Source of the DNA: JBBQZP01 sp038207585
GTDB lineage: Bacteria; Pseudomonadota; Alphaproteobacteria; Rhodobacterales; Rhodobacteraceae
DNA length: 64,000 nt
NCBI GenBank assembly: GCA_038207585.1
Contig: JBBQZP010000009.1
Location: 46,371 to 110,370, forward strand
Reading direction: 5' to 3'
Shown: one piece after another, positions 44,029 through 52,415 of the stretch
How positions within the stretch are numbered: position 1 is the first letter of the stretch
Layout of the letters: every line of letters starts with the position of its first letter
The notes under the pieces: model-generated
Told to the model about the DNA's origin: nothing
The model's database searches: none
Seen by the model: the letters and a program-made list of their open reading frames with translations, nothing else
Program-made: the position numbers and the translations under genes

Positions 44029-44954
44029 CCATCCCCCACCGGCTTTGCGCCCCGCCCAAAATCGGGGGCCGCCGTATCTTGTCCCGCTTCGATGATCCCG
44101 CGCCTGATGGCACGGGTCCGGGTGAAATAGGCGTGCAGATGGTCGCCGTCCCCCAACCGGATCGCCCGTTGCAGGGCGAACAGTTCTTCCGTGAACCGTC
44201 CCAGTATATCCAGCGTTGCATCCTTGTTCGTCAAGAACACATCGCGCCACATGGTGGGGTCACTGGCGGCAATCCGCGTAAAGTCGCGGAAACCCGCCGC
44301 CGAATACTGAATAACTTCGCTTTCCGTTACGCGCGAAAGGTCATCCGCGACCCCGACCATCGTGTAAGCGATCAAATGGGGGGTATGTGACGTGACGGCC
44401 AACACAAGATCATGATGTGCCGCATCCATTTCCGACACTTTCGCGCCCATCGCTTCCAGCAGGCGGCGCAGGCGGGCGACCGCGTCCGGATCGTCGTTTT
44501 CAGACGGTGTCAGCAGCCACCAGCGGTTTTCAAACAGCGTCGCAAAGCCTGACCTTGGCCCCGAATGTTCGGTTCCCGCAAGCGGGTGGCCGGCGATAAA
44601 ATGCACCCCCGCAGGCATGTGCGGGGCGACGGCGGCAATCACCGCCTGTTTGACCGACCCCACATCGGTGACGGTCGACCCCACCTTCAGATGCGGGCCG
44701 ATTTCGGCGGCAATCGCCTCCATCGCGCCAATCGGCGTTGCGATGACCACCAGATCAGCGCCGCGCACGGCATCGGCGGCGTTGCCATAAACCTCATCAC
44801 AAAGGCCGATTTCCAGCGCGATTTTCCGGGTTTCCGCAGACCGCGCGTGGCCGACGATGCGTGTCGCAAGCCCGCGTTGGCGCATCGCAAGCGCCATGCT
44901 GGAGGCAATCAGGCCAAGCCCGACCAGCGCCACCCGTTCGTAGATGACAGCCAT
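44025..44954 (-). CDS. tyrC: Prephenate/arogenate dehydrogenase
   Basis: A 309-residue NAD-dependent enzyme of tyrosine synthesis. The Rossmann start is VALVGLGLIASSMALAMRQRG at residues 8-28; then LVVIATPIGAMEAI, TVTDVGSVKQAVI, FIAGHPLAGTEHSGP (catalytic His), and HHDLVLAVTSHTPHLIAYTM. I chose the ATG at 44954, one base into the hisC stop; a longer frame to 45002 lies inside hisC. hisC-tyrC coupling is common in alphaproteobacteria because HisC-type aminotransferases also act on aromatic precursors. Confidence 0.93.
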   Translation of the reverse strand: MAVIYERVALVGLGLIASSMALAMRQRGLATRIVGHARSAETRKIALEIGLCDEVYGNAADAVRGADLVVIATPIGAMEAIAAEIGPHLKVGSTVTDVGSVKQAVIAAVAPHMPAGVHFIAGHPLAGTEHSGPRSGFATLFENRWWLLTPSENDDPDAVARLRRLLEAMGAKVSEMDAAHHDLVLAVTSHTPHLIAYTMVGVADDLSRVTESEVIQYSAAGFRDFTRIAASDPTMWRDVFLTNKDATLDILGRFTEELFALQRAIRLGDGDHLHAYFTRTRAIRRGIIEAGQDTAAPDFGRGAKPVGDG

Positions 44955-46039
44955 CAGCGCATGCCTTTGAACTGCCCGACCGCATGGGCCACGCGGCGGC
45001 ACGAGGATTCGTCGCCCACCGTGATGCGCAGGCAGTGCGGCAGGTTGTACCCCCCCACCCGTCGCACGATAAGCCCCTGCGATTGCAGGTAATCATCGCA
45101 CGCCTCGGCCTCGGCGGCATCGGCAAAGCGGGCCAGCACGAAATTCGCCATCGACACATCGGATGGCACGCCAAGTTCGGCCAATGCCTCGGCCAGCCAG
45201 ACCCGCATGCGCGCATTGTCACTGCGGCATTTGCTGACGTAATCCTGATCGCGCACGGCGGCCTCGGCGGCCTCAAGCTGGGTGTTCGACAGGTTGAAGG
45301 GCATGCGGATGCGGTTCAGAACGTCGATGATCGCCTGCGGGCCATAACCCCAGCCGATGCGCAACCCGCCCAGCCCGTAGATTTTGGAGAAGGTGCGGGT
45401 CATCACCACGTTCTCGCGCGCGTTGATCACCGACAGCCCGCCGTCATAGCCATCTACATATTCGGCATAGGCCCCGTCCAGCACCAGAATGGCCTGCGGT
45501 GGCAAGGCATCGGCCAGCCGTGCCAGATCGGCGGACCCGATCATCGTGCCGGTCGGGTTGTTGGGGTTGGCGATGAACACGAGCTTCGTGCGCCGCGTCA
45601 TGCCTGCAATCAGCGCGTCAACGTCTGTGGTGCGTTCGCGCTCGGCCACCTCAACGGGGGTAGCCCCTGCCGCCTGCGCCGAAACGCGGTACAGAAGAAA
45701 GCCGTGTTCGGTAAACAAGACCTCATCCTTCGGCCCGGCATAGGCCTGACACAGAAGGTTGATGATCTCATCCGAGCCGACACCGCAGATCACGCGGCCC
45801 GCGTCCAGCCCATGCACATCGGCAATGGCCGTGCGCAGGGCGGCGTGGTCGGTGCTGGGATAGCGGTGCAACTGATGCACCGATTTCGCAACCGCCTCTT
45901 TCGCGCGGTCGGACGGGCCAAACGGGTTTTCGTTCGACGACAGTTTCACGACGTTGTTCGCCCCCGCAGCCGCACTTTTACCGCCCACATAAAGGGCAAT
46001 ATCCATGATACCGGGCTGGGGGCGGATCGTGTCGTTCAT
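44954..46039 (-). CDS. hisC: Histidinol-phosphate aminotransferase
   Basis: A 361-residue PLP enzyme converting imidazole acetol phosphate to histidinol phosphate. VKLSSNENPFGPSDRAKEAV near residue 30, LCQAYAGPKDEVLF, VFIANPNNPTGTMI, LDGAYAEY and the Schiff-base lysine in TRTFSKIYGLGGLRIGWGYG are all present. Its neighbour tyrC suggests it may serve aromatic transamination too. The hisGZ genes are 7 kb away. Confidence 0.95.
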   Translation of the reverse strand: MNDTIRPQPGIMDIALYVGGKSAAAGANNVVKLSSNENPFGPSDRAKEAVAKSVHQLHRYPSTDHAALRTAIADVHGLDAGRVICGVGSDEIINLLCQAYAGPKDEVLFTEHGFLLYRVSAQAAGATPVEVAERERTTDVDALIAGMTRRTKLVFIANPNNPTGTMIGSADLARLADALPPQAILVLDGAYAEYVDGYDGGLSVINARENVVMTRTFSKIYGLGGLRIGWGYGPQAIIDVLNRIRMPFNLSNTQLEAAEAAVRDQDYVSKCRSDNARMRVWLAEALAELGVPSDVSMANFVLARFADAAEAEACDDYLQSQGLIVRRVGGYNLPHCLRITVGDESSCRRVAHAVGQFKGMR

Positions 46040-46113
46040 CTTGCACTCCGTCGCGTTGCGGCGGTTCTAGCGGCAGGGGCGGGCTTAGACCAGTGGATTA
46101 TCGCCGATGCCCC

Positions 46114-46145
46114 AAGCAAAAGGCCGCACCCGAAGATGCGGCCTT
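46114..46145 (-). terminator. rpsD intrinsic terminator
   Basis: On the minus strand AAGGCCGCA / TGCGGCCTT with an 8-nt loop, followed by TTGCTTGG. It lies 23 nt past the rpsD stop and before hisC. Confidence 0.8.
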
Positions 46146-46167
46146 GTATCTGCGGCAAGTCGCGAGA

Positions 46168-46788
46168 TCAGTTCTTGGCGTAGTATTCGACGACGAGGTT
46201 CGGCTCCATCACAACCGGATAGGGCACATCACCCAGCGACGGGGTGCGCACAAAGGTCACGACCAGCTTGTTGTGATCCACGTCCAGATAGTCGGGAACA
46301 TCACGCTCGGCCAACTGGATCGCCTCAAGGATCATCGCCATCTGACGCGACTTTTCACGAACGGCGATCACATCGCCTTCTTTCACACGGTAGGACGCAA
46401 TATTCACGCGCTGGCCGTTCACGGTGACATGGCCGTGGTTCACGAACTGACGCGCGGCAAACACGGTCGGCACCAGCTTGGCGCGGTAGACGACCGCATC
46501 CAGACGCCGCTCCAGCAGACCCACCAGCATCTCGCCGGTGTCGCCCTTGACCCGCTCGGCTTCGGTAAAGATCTTGCGGAACTGCTTTTCCGTCAGATCG
46601 CCGTAATAGCCCTTCAGCTTTTGCTTGGCGCGCAGTTGCGTGCCAAAGTCGGACAGCTTGTTCTTGCGGCGCTGGCCGTGCTGGCCGGGGCCGTATTCAC
46701 GCTTGTTCACTGGGGATTTCGGACGGCCCCAGATGTTTTCGCCCATGCGGCGGTCAATTTTATATTTGGCAGAGGTGCGTTTGGTCAC
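46168..46788 (-). CDS. rpsD: 30S ribosomal protein S4
   Basis: A 206-residue primary rRNA-binding protein of the small subunit. The N-terminus TKRTSAKYKIDRRMGENIWG and RRKNKLSDFGTQLRAKQKLKG match alphaproteobacterial S4, and the S4 domain has LERRLDAVVYRAKLVPTVFA, ARQFVNHGHVTVNGQRVNI. The start is a GTG at 46788 with AAGGAG about 7 nt upstream. It stands alone, not in the alpha operon, and has its own promoter and a structured leader (46789-46952). Confidence 0.97.
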   Translation of the reverse strand: MTKRTSAKYKIDRRMGENIWGRPKSPVNKREYGPGQHGQRRKNKLSDFGTQLRAKQKLKGYYGDLTEKQFRKIFTEAERVKGDTGEMLVGLLERRLDAVVYRAKLVPTVFAARQFVNHGHVTVNGQRVNIASYRVKEGDVIAVREKSRQMAMILEAIQLAERDVPDYLDVDHNKLVVTFVRTPSLGDVPYPVVMEPNLVVEYYAKN

Positions 46789-46841
46789 CGCTGATCTCCT
46801 TCATAAGGCGCGCGAGGTGCGCAGGAAGGGCGTTGTCCTTT

Positions 46842-46875
46842 CCCCTTGCGGGGCGACAGGCATCCCCTTGCGGGG
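46842..46875 (-). promoter_or_regulatory. Tandem identical GCAA-loop hairpins in the rpsD leader
   Basis: CCCC-GCAA-GGGG occurs twice on the minus strand, at 46875-46864 and 46853-46842, 10 nt apart. GNRA-type loops closed by four G-C pairs are stable and often bind protein or RNA. They lie 54-87 nt before the rpsD start, so autogenous control by S4 is an open possibility. Confidence 0.45.
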
Positions 46876-46890
46876 GCCACCAACACCAAT

Positions 46891-46915
46891 GAAAAGCCCC
46901 GGAATTTCTTCCGGG
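46891..46915 (-). terminator. Terminator-like hairpin at the 5' end of the rpsD leader
   Basis: On the minus strand CCCGGAA-GAAA-TTCCGGG followed by GCTTTTC. It could terminate the upstream Hint gene, but it also lies immediately after the predicted rpsD start site near 46918. Confidence 0.6.
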
Positions 46916-46924
46916 ACTGGCGGG

Positions 46925-46952
46925 CTTATAAGCGGGTGACGGGCGGTGTCAA
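46925..46952 (-). promoter_or_regulatory. rpsD promoter, near-consensus sigma-70 type
   Basis: On the minus strand TTGACA (46952-46947), a 16-nt spacer, then TATAAG (46930-46925). It sits between the Hint gene stop (46967) and the hairpin at 46891-46915. Confidence 0.8.
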
Positions 46953-46966
46953 CAGCTTGTCTGGAG

Positions 46967-48040
46967 CTAAGCCGCCAGATCGTGCCGCAGGATCGCGGTT
47001 TCGGATGCAGAAAGGTTGCGCCGCGCATAGTCGCCGTAACCTTGCGGGTCGTCATCCAGCCCCGGATAAAGCGTCAGAAGCCCTGCCTGTTGTGCGGGAT
47101 CAATCGTATCAAAGGCGGTGTTGGCGGGGTGAAAACTTTCGGTTTCCAGCCCGTTGGCAAAGACGATGTTGTGCCGGTCCAGCAGCAGATGAACGTAAGT
47201 GACTTCGCGCAGTGTCTGATCAACGGTGATCGTGGCATCGTTGATCAGGTCTTCGGCGGCCACCAGAACTTCGGTGGTATGGAACAACGCCTGCGCGGCA
47301 GCCCCGCGCAACAGCATCCGGTGCTGCGGCGACACCAGCAGATCACCGTCCGGGCGGCCAAGCCCGAAAGCGCCCGCGCGAAACCGGATCGGGCGCAGAT
47401 GCGGCATCGCGTAAAGCCGCGCGCCCGACATGCGTTTCTGCCCGGTCCACAGAATTTCCTGCGCGCCGTTGTCTTTGGTCTGGATGCGGTCGCCGGCCCG
47501 CAGATCGCGGATCAGCCGCGTGCCGTCCGGCGTGCGGATCGCGGTGTCGGGCGTAAAACAGATCACCCCGCCCGCAGCCCTTGTGCCGGGCGCGCGCAAA
47601 GTGCGGTCAATCGCCACCCGCACCACCCACAGATCGCGGTCCGCCGGCGGCAGATCGCCAAAAAACATCGCCAGTTGCGTGCCGGTATCCGGCACCTCGA
47701 TCAAGGTGACGCTAAAGCTTTGATGGCCATCGGTCAGCACGAACCCCTGTTCGGGTTCATCCGAAAGCGTCTGGTCAGCAACACGCCCGGCCGCAGCCAT
47801 TGGCCCGACCGCATTACCGATCAGCCGACGCACCATGCGCGCCGCGCGTTTGCGAAGTTCCGCTGCCCCCTCGGCCCCATCCAGAATCAATGCGCCTTGT
47901 GACGTGTCAACCCGCGTCGCCTGCCCCGTCCAGCGCCATACGACGCCAACGGCCAGAACATCCAGGGGTGCAGCCCGAAGGCCATCTGTTTCCGTCTGTG
48001 ACCAGGATATGACGAACGTAGCCCGAGAGCCCGTATTCAT
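46967..48040 (-). CDS. Hint-domain (hedgehog/intein-type) protein
   Basis: A 357-residue protein. Residues 1-160 are not recognised. The Hint_2 module begins at about residue 161 with VICFTPDTAIRTPDG, keeping the catalytic cysteine, and continues LIRDLRAGDRIQTKDNGAQE, IRFRAGAFGLGRPDGDLLVS, PQHRMLLRG, ending in YVHLLLDRHNIVFANGLETE and SFHPA. In Rhodobacterales such modules occur in many secreted or surface proteins; what is spliced or cleaved is unknown. No signal peptide is seen. The start at 48040 is tentative. It is followed by the rpsD promoter region and lies 91 nt downstream of the LpxR-like gene. Confidence 0.84.
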   Translation of the reverse strand: MNTGSRATFVISWSQTETDGLRAAPLDVLAVGVVWRWTGQATRVDTSQGALILDGAEGAAELRKRAARMVRRLIGNAVGPMAAAGRVADQTLSDEPEQGFVLTDGHQSFSVTLIEVPDTGTQLAMFFGDLPPADRDLWVVRVAIDRTLRAPGTRAAGGVICFTPDTAIRTPDGTRLIRDLRAGDRIQTKDNGAQEILWTGQKRMSGARLYAMPHLRPIRFRAGAFGLGRPDGDLLVSPQHRMLLRGAAAQALFHTTEVLVAAEDLINDATITVDQTLREVTYVHLLLDRHNIVFANGLETESFHPANTAFDTIDPAQQAGLLTLYPGLDDDPQGYGDYARRNLSASETAILRHDLAA

Positions 48041-48131
48041 TGCCTGTTTTGCCTGCTCGTTTTTTTTATAGTATTACGATCAGGTTAACAGGCGTTCTTC
48101 ATGTTGGCTATGGCAAAGGCGCAACAGTGTG

Positions 48132-49043
48132 TCAAAAACGCAGCCGCAACCGCAGCGATCCGACAAGTTGATCCTGCGGTTGTTCGTCAAATTCCCGGCC
48201 CAGAAGGGTAACGCCGTAAAACGCCTCGGACCGCTTGCCCTGCCAGTTCACCCCGGCCCGCAGACGGCTGCGGGTGTCCGAAAGTTGGACATTGCCGCCA
48301 TCCGGCAGATAGATGCTGTCGAAAACGCGGGCAATATCGCCGCCCATGACCACACTGAAGCCTTTGACATCAGGCCCGCTTATGCCTTCGACCCGTTGGC
48401 CCGTGACATCATCGCGCACCAGGAGGTCGCCCTGCCCGAAATGCCCGATGACCATATCGCCACCGACCCGCACCAGACTTTCCACTCCCCACTGCGCCTG
48501 CACAAAGGGCCGAAGGGTAAAGCGTTCGCCAAAGTGGAAATCCCGGCCAACCTCGGCCTGAAGGGCGGCATGCAGGGCGTTGCCGATTTGCTGATCCAGC
48601 ACCCGGGGGCGATCAAGACCCAGAACACCGTGAATCTCGCGTTGGAAATCACCGACAAGCGTTTGCTTTCCCGTCGCCACCACTTCGGCACCCAGATTTG
48701 CATCCAGCAATCCGATGGCGAAATGCGTGCTCAGCCCAAATCCAAGCACTCCAGCATAGCGACGATCGCGCGGCGCGTTACGCAAAAGCGATGTCGGCGC
48801 AATGATTTCGGTCCGGAACCGAAGTTCGATAATTTCGCCGGGGCTTGTGGGCAGCGCACCCGTCCATTCCGGCCCGCGCAGCTGGCTTACGAAATACGAC
48901 CCACTGCGCCAGCGGTCCTTGCCGTCGCCGATGAAATCATTGGTGAACAGCCGCGCCATGCCCAGCCTTTGGCGATCTTGCGCTTGGGCGGGGCCAGTCA
49001 GGCAAAGGGCAGTAAAAAGCAGCGCAGACAACAATTTGAACAT
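48132..49043 (-). CDS. LpxR-like outer-membrane lipid A deacylase family protein
   Basis: A 303-residue protein with a signal peptide (MFKLLSALLFTALCLTGPAQAQ) and alternating strands ending in SLRLRLRF, typical of an outer-membrane beta-barrel. LFTNDFIGDGKDRWRSGSYF matches the LpxR (DUF2219) N-terminal motif with the catalytic Asn-Asp pair. Salmonella LpxR removes the 3'-acyloxyacyl group of lipid A; the activity here is inferred. FGLSTHFAIGLLDAN and TLLGREFDEQPQDQLVGSL also fit. The ATG at 49043 starts at the signal peptide; a frame to 49079 is less likely. Confidence 0.82.
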   Translation of the reverse strand: MFKLLSALLFTALCLTGPAQAQDRQRLGMARLFTNDFIGDGKDRWRSGSYFVSQLRGPEWTGALPTSPGEIIELRFRTEIIAPTSLLRNAPRDRRYAGVLGFGLSTHFAIGLLDANLGAEVVATGKQTLVGDFQREIHGVLGLDRPRVLDQQIGNALHAALQAEVGRDFHFGERFTLRPFVQAQWGVESLVRVGGDMVIGHFGQGDLLVRDDVTGQRVEGISGPDVKGFSVVMGGDIARVFDSIYLPDGGNVQLSDTRSRLRAGVNWQGKRSEAFYGVTLLGREFDEQPQDQLVGSLRLRLRF

Positions 49044-49165
49044 GATACTTCCGAACAGATGGTCCCCCGACCCTGTCACAGGATTAGCCGCTGCCTGCCC
49101 CTGCGCATAGTGCTATTATGCAACATACCCACAGACGCGCGGCATCATTTCGGCCGCCGCACTGC

Positions 49166-51433
49166 CTACCCGCATTTCGACTGGCCGCAGGACGCGCAGG
49201 TCATGCAGCCTTCGACCATGCGCAGATCATAGCCGCCGCAACTGTCACAGGCCTTCATCGGCCGCCCGCCAATAGCCACCACATCGGCCTTGGGGTCGGA
49301 TTTCAGGCCCATCCCCTCGCCCTCAATAAAGCCGATATCCACCAGATGCCGCTCGATCACGCCACCGATCGCGGCCAGCATTGACGGAATGTATTTGCCA
49401 TCCATCCACGCCCCGCCGCGCGGGTCGAACACGGCTTTCAGTTCTTCCACCACAAAGGAAATATCCCCGCCGCGCCGGAACACCGCCGAAATCATCCGGG
49501 TCAGCGCGACGGTCCAGGCGAAATGCTCCATGTTCTTGGAGTTGATGAACACCTCGAACGGGCGCCGATGCCCCGCGATGATGATATCGTTGATGGTGAT
49601 GTAAAGCGCATGTTCCGACCCCGGCCATTTGACCTTGTAGGTCTGGCCTTCCAATGCGGCAGGCCGGTCCAGCGGTTCCGAAAGATACACCACCTCGCCC
49701 GGATGTGCGGGGGCCACTGACGGCACCGCCTCTTTCGCCTCAGACACGCTCAGAACCGATCCGGTCACATCATTGGGGCGATAGGTGGTGCAGCCTTTGC
49801 AGCCCTGATCCCACGCCGCCATATAGACCTGCTGGAAATCCTCAAAACTGATGTCTTCCGGGCAGTTGATCGTTTTGGAGATGCTGCTGTCGACCCATTT
49901 TTGCGCCGCCGCCTGCATGCGCACATGATCCAGCGGCGGCAGGGTCTGGGCGTTTACAAAGTAATCTGGCAAGGGCGCGTCGCCTTTCAGTTCACGCCAC
50001 AAACGCACGGCGTAATCGACGACTTCTTCCTCGGTGCGGGTGCCATCTTTCTGCAAGACCTTGCGGGTATAGGCATAGGCAAACACCGGCTCGATCCCCG
50101 ACGACACGTTGCCCGCATAAAGGCTGATTGTCCCGGTGGGCGCGATGCTGGTCAGCAGGGCATTGCGGATACCGTGCTGGCGGATGGCCGCGCGCACATC
50201 GCCGTCCATCTGCATCATGTGGCCGGTGGCCAGATATGCCTCGGCGTCGAACAAGGGGAAGGCACCCTTTTCGCGGGCAAGGTCCACCGACGCAAGATAG
50301 GCTGCACGCGCAATGGCTTTCATCCATGCCTCTGTCTGCGCGGCGGCTTCTTCGGACCCATAGCGCAGCCCGACCATCAGCAAAGCATCCGCAAGCCCCG
50401 TGACGCCCAACCCGATGCGGCGCTTGGCTTTCGCCTCGGCGGCCTGCTCGGGCAAGGGAAAGCGGCTGGCATCCACCACGTTATCCATCATCCGCACGGC
50501 CACGCGGACCAGATCATCCAGCGCCTTGCTGTCCAATGCGGCACCTTTGCCGAACGGGTCGGCCACAAGCACCGCCATGTTGATCGACCCCAGCAAGCAC
50601 GCACCGTAAGGTGGCAACGGCTGCTCGCCGCAGGGGTTGGTCGCGGCGATGGTTTCGCAATAATTCAGGTTGTTCATCGCGTTGATCCGGTCGATGAAAA
50701 TCACACCGGGTTCCGCAAATTCGAACGTGTTGCGCATGATGCGCGCCCAAAGATCGCGCGCCTGCACGGTGCGGAAAACCGTGCCGCCAAAGGTCAGATC
50801 CCAAGGCCCGTCCGCCTTGACCGCCGCCATGAACGGGTCGGTCACCAAGACCGAAAGGTTGAACATGCGCAGGCGAGCGGGGTCTTTCTTGGCCTCGATA
50901 AATGCCTCGATGTCAGGGTGGTCGCAGCGCATCGTGGCCATCATGGCCCCCCGGCGCGACCCTGCCGACATGATCGTGCGGCACATCGCATCCCACACAT
51001 CCATGAACGACAATGGCCCCGACGCATCGGCGGCCACGCCCTTGACCTCGGCCCCGCGCGGGCGGATCGTGCTGAAATCATAGCCGATCCCGCCGCCCTG
51101 CTGCATGGTCAGCGCAGCCTCTTTCAGCCCGTCGAAAATGCCGTGCATCGTGTCGGGAATGGTGCCCATGACAAAGCAATTGAACAGCGTGACCGCCCGA
51201 CCCGTGCCAGCCCCCGCCGTGATGCGGCCTGCGGGTAGGAACTTGAAGCCGTCAAGGGCAGCGTAAAAGCGGTCTTCCCAAACGCCGGGCTCAGCCTCCA
51301 CCTCGGCCAAGGCCCGCGCGATGCGACGCCACGAATCGTCAACCGTTGCATCAATCGCCGTGCCATCCGCCGATTTCATCCGGTACTTCATATCCCAGAT
51401 CGCTTCGGCAATGGGTGCGGCGAATCGCGTCAT
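49166..51433 (-). CDS. nrdJ: Adenosylcobalamin-dependent (class II) ribonucleotide reductase
   Basis: A 755-residue enzyme that makes deoxynucleotides from ribonucleotides with B12. Visible are VTLFNCFVMG (active-site cysteine), QQGGGIGYDFSTIRPRG, NLNYCETIAATNPCGEQPLP with the thiyl-radical cysteine and glutamate, then GSINM, and SIAPTGTISLYAGNVSSGIE. The C-terminus has CDSCGGYDLRMVEGCMTCAS, then CGQSKCG, a zinc/redox cysteine tail. No oxygen is needed for the reaction. The ATG at 51433 begins TRFAAPIAEAIWD. No cobalamin riboswitch is recognisable in the 139-nt leader. Confidence 0.95.
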   Translation of the reverse strand: MTRFAAPIAEAIWDMKYRMKSADGTAIDATVDDSWRRIARALAEVEAEPGVWEDRFYAALDGFKFLPAGRITAGAGTGRAVTLFNCFVMGTIPDTMHGIFDGLKEAALTMQQGGGIGYDFSTIRPRGAEVKGVAADASGPLSFMDVWDAMCRTIMSAGSRRGAMMATMRCDHPDIEAFIEAKKDPARLRMFNLSVLVTDPFMAAVKADGPWDLTFGGTVFRTVQARDLWARIMRNTFEFAEPGVIFIDRINAMNNLNYCETIAATNPCGEQPLPPYGACLLGSINMAVLVADPFGKGAALDSKALDDLVRVAVRMMDNVVDASRFPLPEQAAEAKAKRRIGLGVTGLADALLMVGLRYGSEEAAAQTEAWMKAIARAAYLASVDLAREKGAFPLFDAEAYLATGHMMQMDGDVRAAIRQHGIRNALLTSIAPTGTISLYAGNVSSGIEPVFAYAYTRKVLQKDGTRTEEEVVDYAVRLWRELKGDAPLPDYFVNAQTLPPLDHVRMQAAAQKWVDSSISKTINCPEDISFEDFQQVYMAAWDQGCKGCTTYRPNDVTGSVLSVSEAKEAVPSVAPAHPGEVVYLSEPLDRPAALEGQTYKVKWPGSEHALYITINDIIIAGHRRPFEVFINSKNMEHFAWTVALTRMISAVFRRGGDISFVVEELKAVFDPRGGAWMDGKYIPSMLAAIGGVIERHLVDIGFIEGEGMGLKSDPKADVVAIGGRPMKACDSCGGYDLRMVEGCMTCASCGQSKCG

Positions 51434-51572
51434 GGGGCGAAGTCCTTGAATTTGTGGGTCTGAAGGCAGAACACGCAAGATACGCCCCTGATCCGCGTCG
51501 GTCAACCATATCGGGCAACCTTGTCGGGCGCGCGGAATGCGTTAACTTGCGCATCTGCACCAAGGGGGCAAC

Positions 51573-52004
51573 GTGGCCAAGTTCATCAACATCCTGAAGC
51601 TCAGCGTCGGGTCGGAATCGCTGGAGGATCACGCCGGTTGGCAGGCCAGCCAGCGACATCGCTGGCCTGCGGGCACTGCCGTTCACGTTACCCGCATGTG
51701 GCCCAAGCGTGAGGCCGAGGTCACTGATGGCGGCTCGCTGTACTGGGTGATCAAAGGCCTGATCCTGGCCCGCCAACGCATCCTGCGGCTGGAAGAACGG
51801 CGCGGCGAAGATGGCATCCTGCGCTGCGCCTTCGTGCTGGATGCGACCATCCACCGCACCGAAGCCGCCCCCCGCCGCCCGTTTCAGGGCTGGCGCTATC
51901 TCGACCCCGCCGACAGCCCGCGCGATCTGCCCGAAGGGCGCGCGCAGGAAGACGCGCTGCCCGCCAGTCTGGCGCTGGCTTTGGCGGAAATCGGGCTGCG
52001 CTAG
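51573..52004 (+). CDS. DUF1489 family protein
   Basis: A 143-residue cytoplasmic protein: INILKLSVGSESLEDHAGWQ, HVTRMWPKREAEVTDGGSLY, WVIKGLILARQRILRLEERR and PRRPFQGWRYLDPADSPRDL. This is the DUF1489 signature, found almost only in alphaproteobacteria; the function is unknown. It is divergent from nrdJ and its 3' end is 3 nt from the convergent secreted-protein gene. AAGGGGG lies about 7 nt before the ATG. Confidence 0.88.
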   Translation: MAKFINILKLSVGSESLEDHAGWQASQRHRWPAGTAVHVTRMWPKREAEVTDGGSLYWVIKGLILARQRILRLEERRGEDGILRCAFVLDATIHRTEAAPRRPFQGWRYLDPADSPRDLPEGRAQEDALPASLALALAEIGLR

Positions 52005-52007
52005 GCG

Positions 52008-52358
52008 TCAGTAATTGTTGACGTTGCCCCGGATGATCGTGCCGGTGCCCAGATCGGTGCCGTCCTGCACCCAGGTCAGTTGATCACCGGCGATCCGGAC
52101 CTGCCAGCAGGTCGCAGGGTCTTCACCATAGATGAAACACATCGTATCTGCAGTGATGTTCCATTCCCCGGCATAGTCAGCGCCCTTGATCGTTGCATCG
52201 GCGTCATAGAACTCGGTGTAGGCGCCGGATTCGGTCATGCTGCCTTGCACTGTGTTGCCGGAAACGGCCTCACGAATTTGCTCGCCCGTGGCGAAATCCT
52301 GCGCAAAGGCGGGGCTGGAAACCAGAATGGCGAAAGCGGCAAGGCGAAAAAGATGCAT
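52008..52358 (-). CDS. Small secreted protein of unknown function
   Basis: A 116-residue protein with a clear signal peptide (MHLFRLAAFAILVSSPAFAQ, cleavage after AFA). The mature part has YTEFYDADATIKGADYAGEW, then ITADTMCFIYGEDPATCWQV with two cysteines likely to form a disulfide, and GTGTIIRGNVNNY at the end. The pattern is close to the small periplasmic beta-sandwich proteins of alphaproteobacteria, but I do not recognise a named family. It is convergent with DUF1489. Confidence 0.75.
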   Translation of the reverse strand: MHLFRLAAFAILVSSPAFAQDFATGEQIREAVSGNTVQGSMTESGAYTEFYDADATIKGADYAGEWNITADTMCFIYGEDPATCWQVRIAGDQLTWVQDGTDLGTGTIIRGNVNNY

Positions 52359-52415
52359 GACGAATCCTGTGTGAAGGGGATGTGTCGGGCAAAGATATTC
52401 CGACCGCAGCCGACG

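Noticed and set aside
44984..46183. A 399-codon plus-strand frame opposite hisC
   Set aside because: hisC is certain on the other strand. The frame has no motif and the His/Gln/Arg bias of an antisense shadow.
51434..51572. Cobalamin riboswitch or NrdR box upstream of nrdJ
   Set aside because: I looked for the B12 box and for an ACA-CTATAT-TGT-type palindrome; neither is present, and the 139 nt are too short for a full cobalamin riboswitch with its own promoter.
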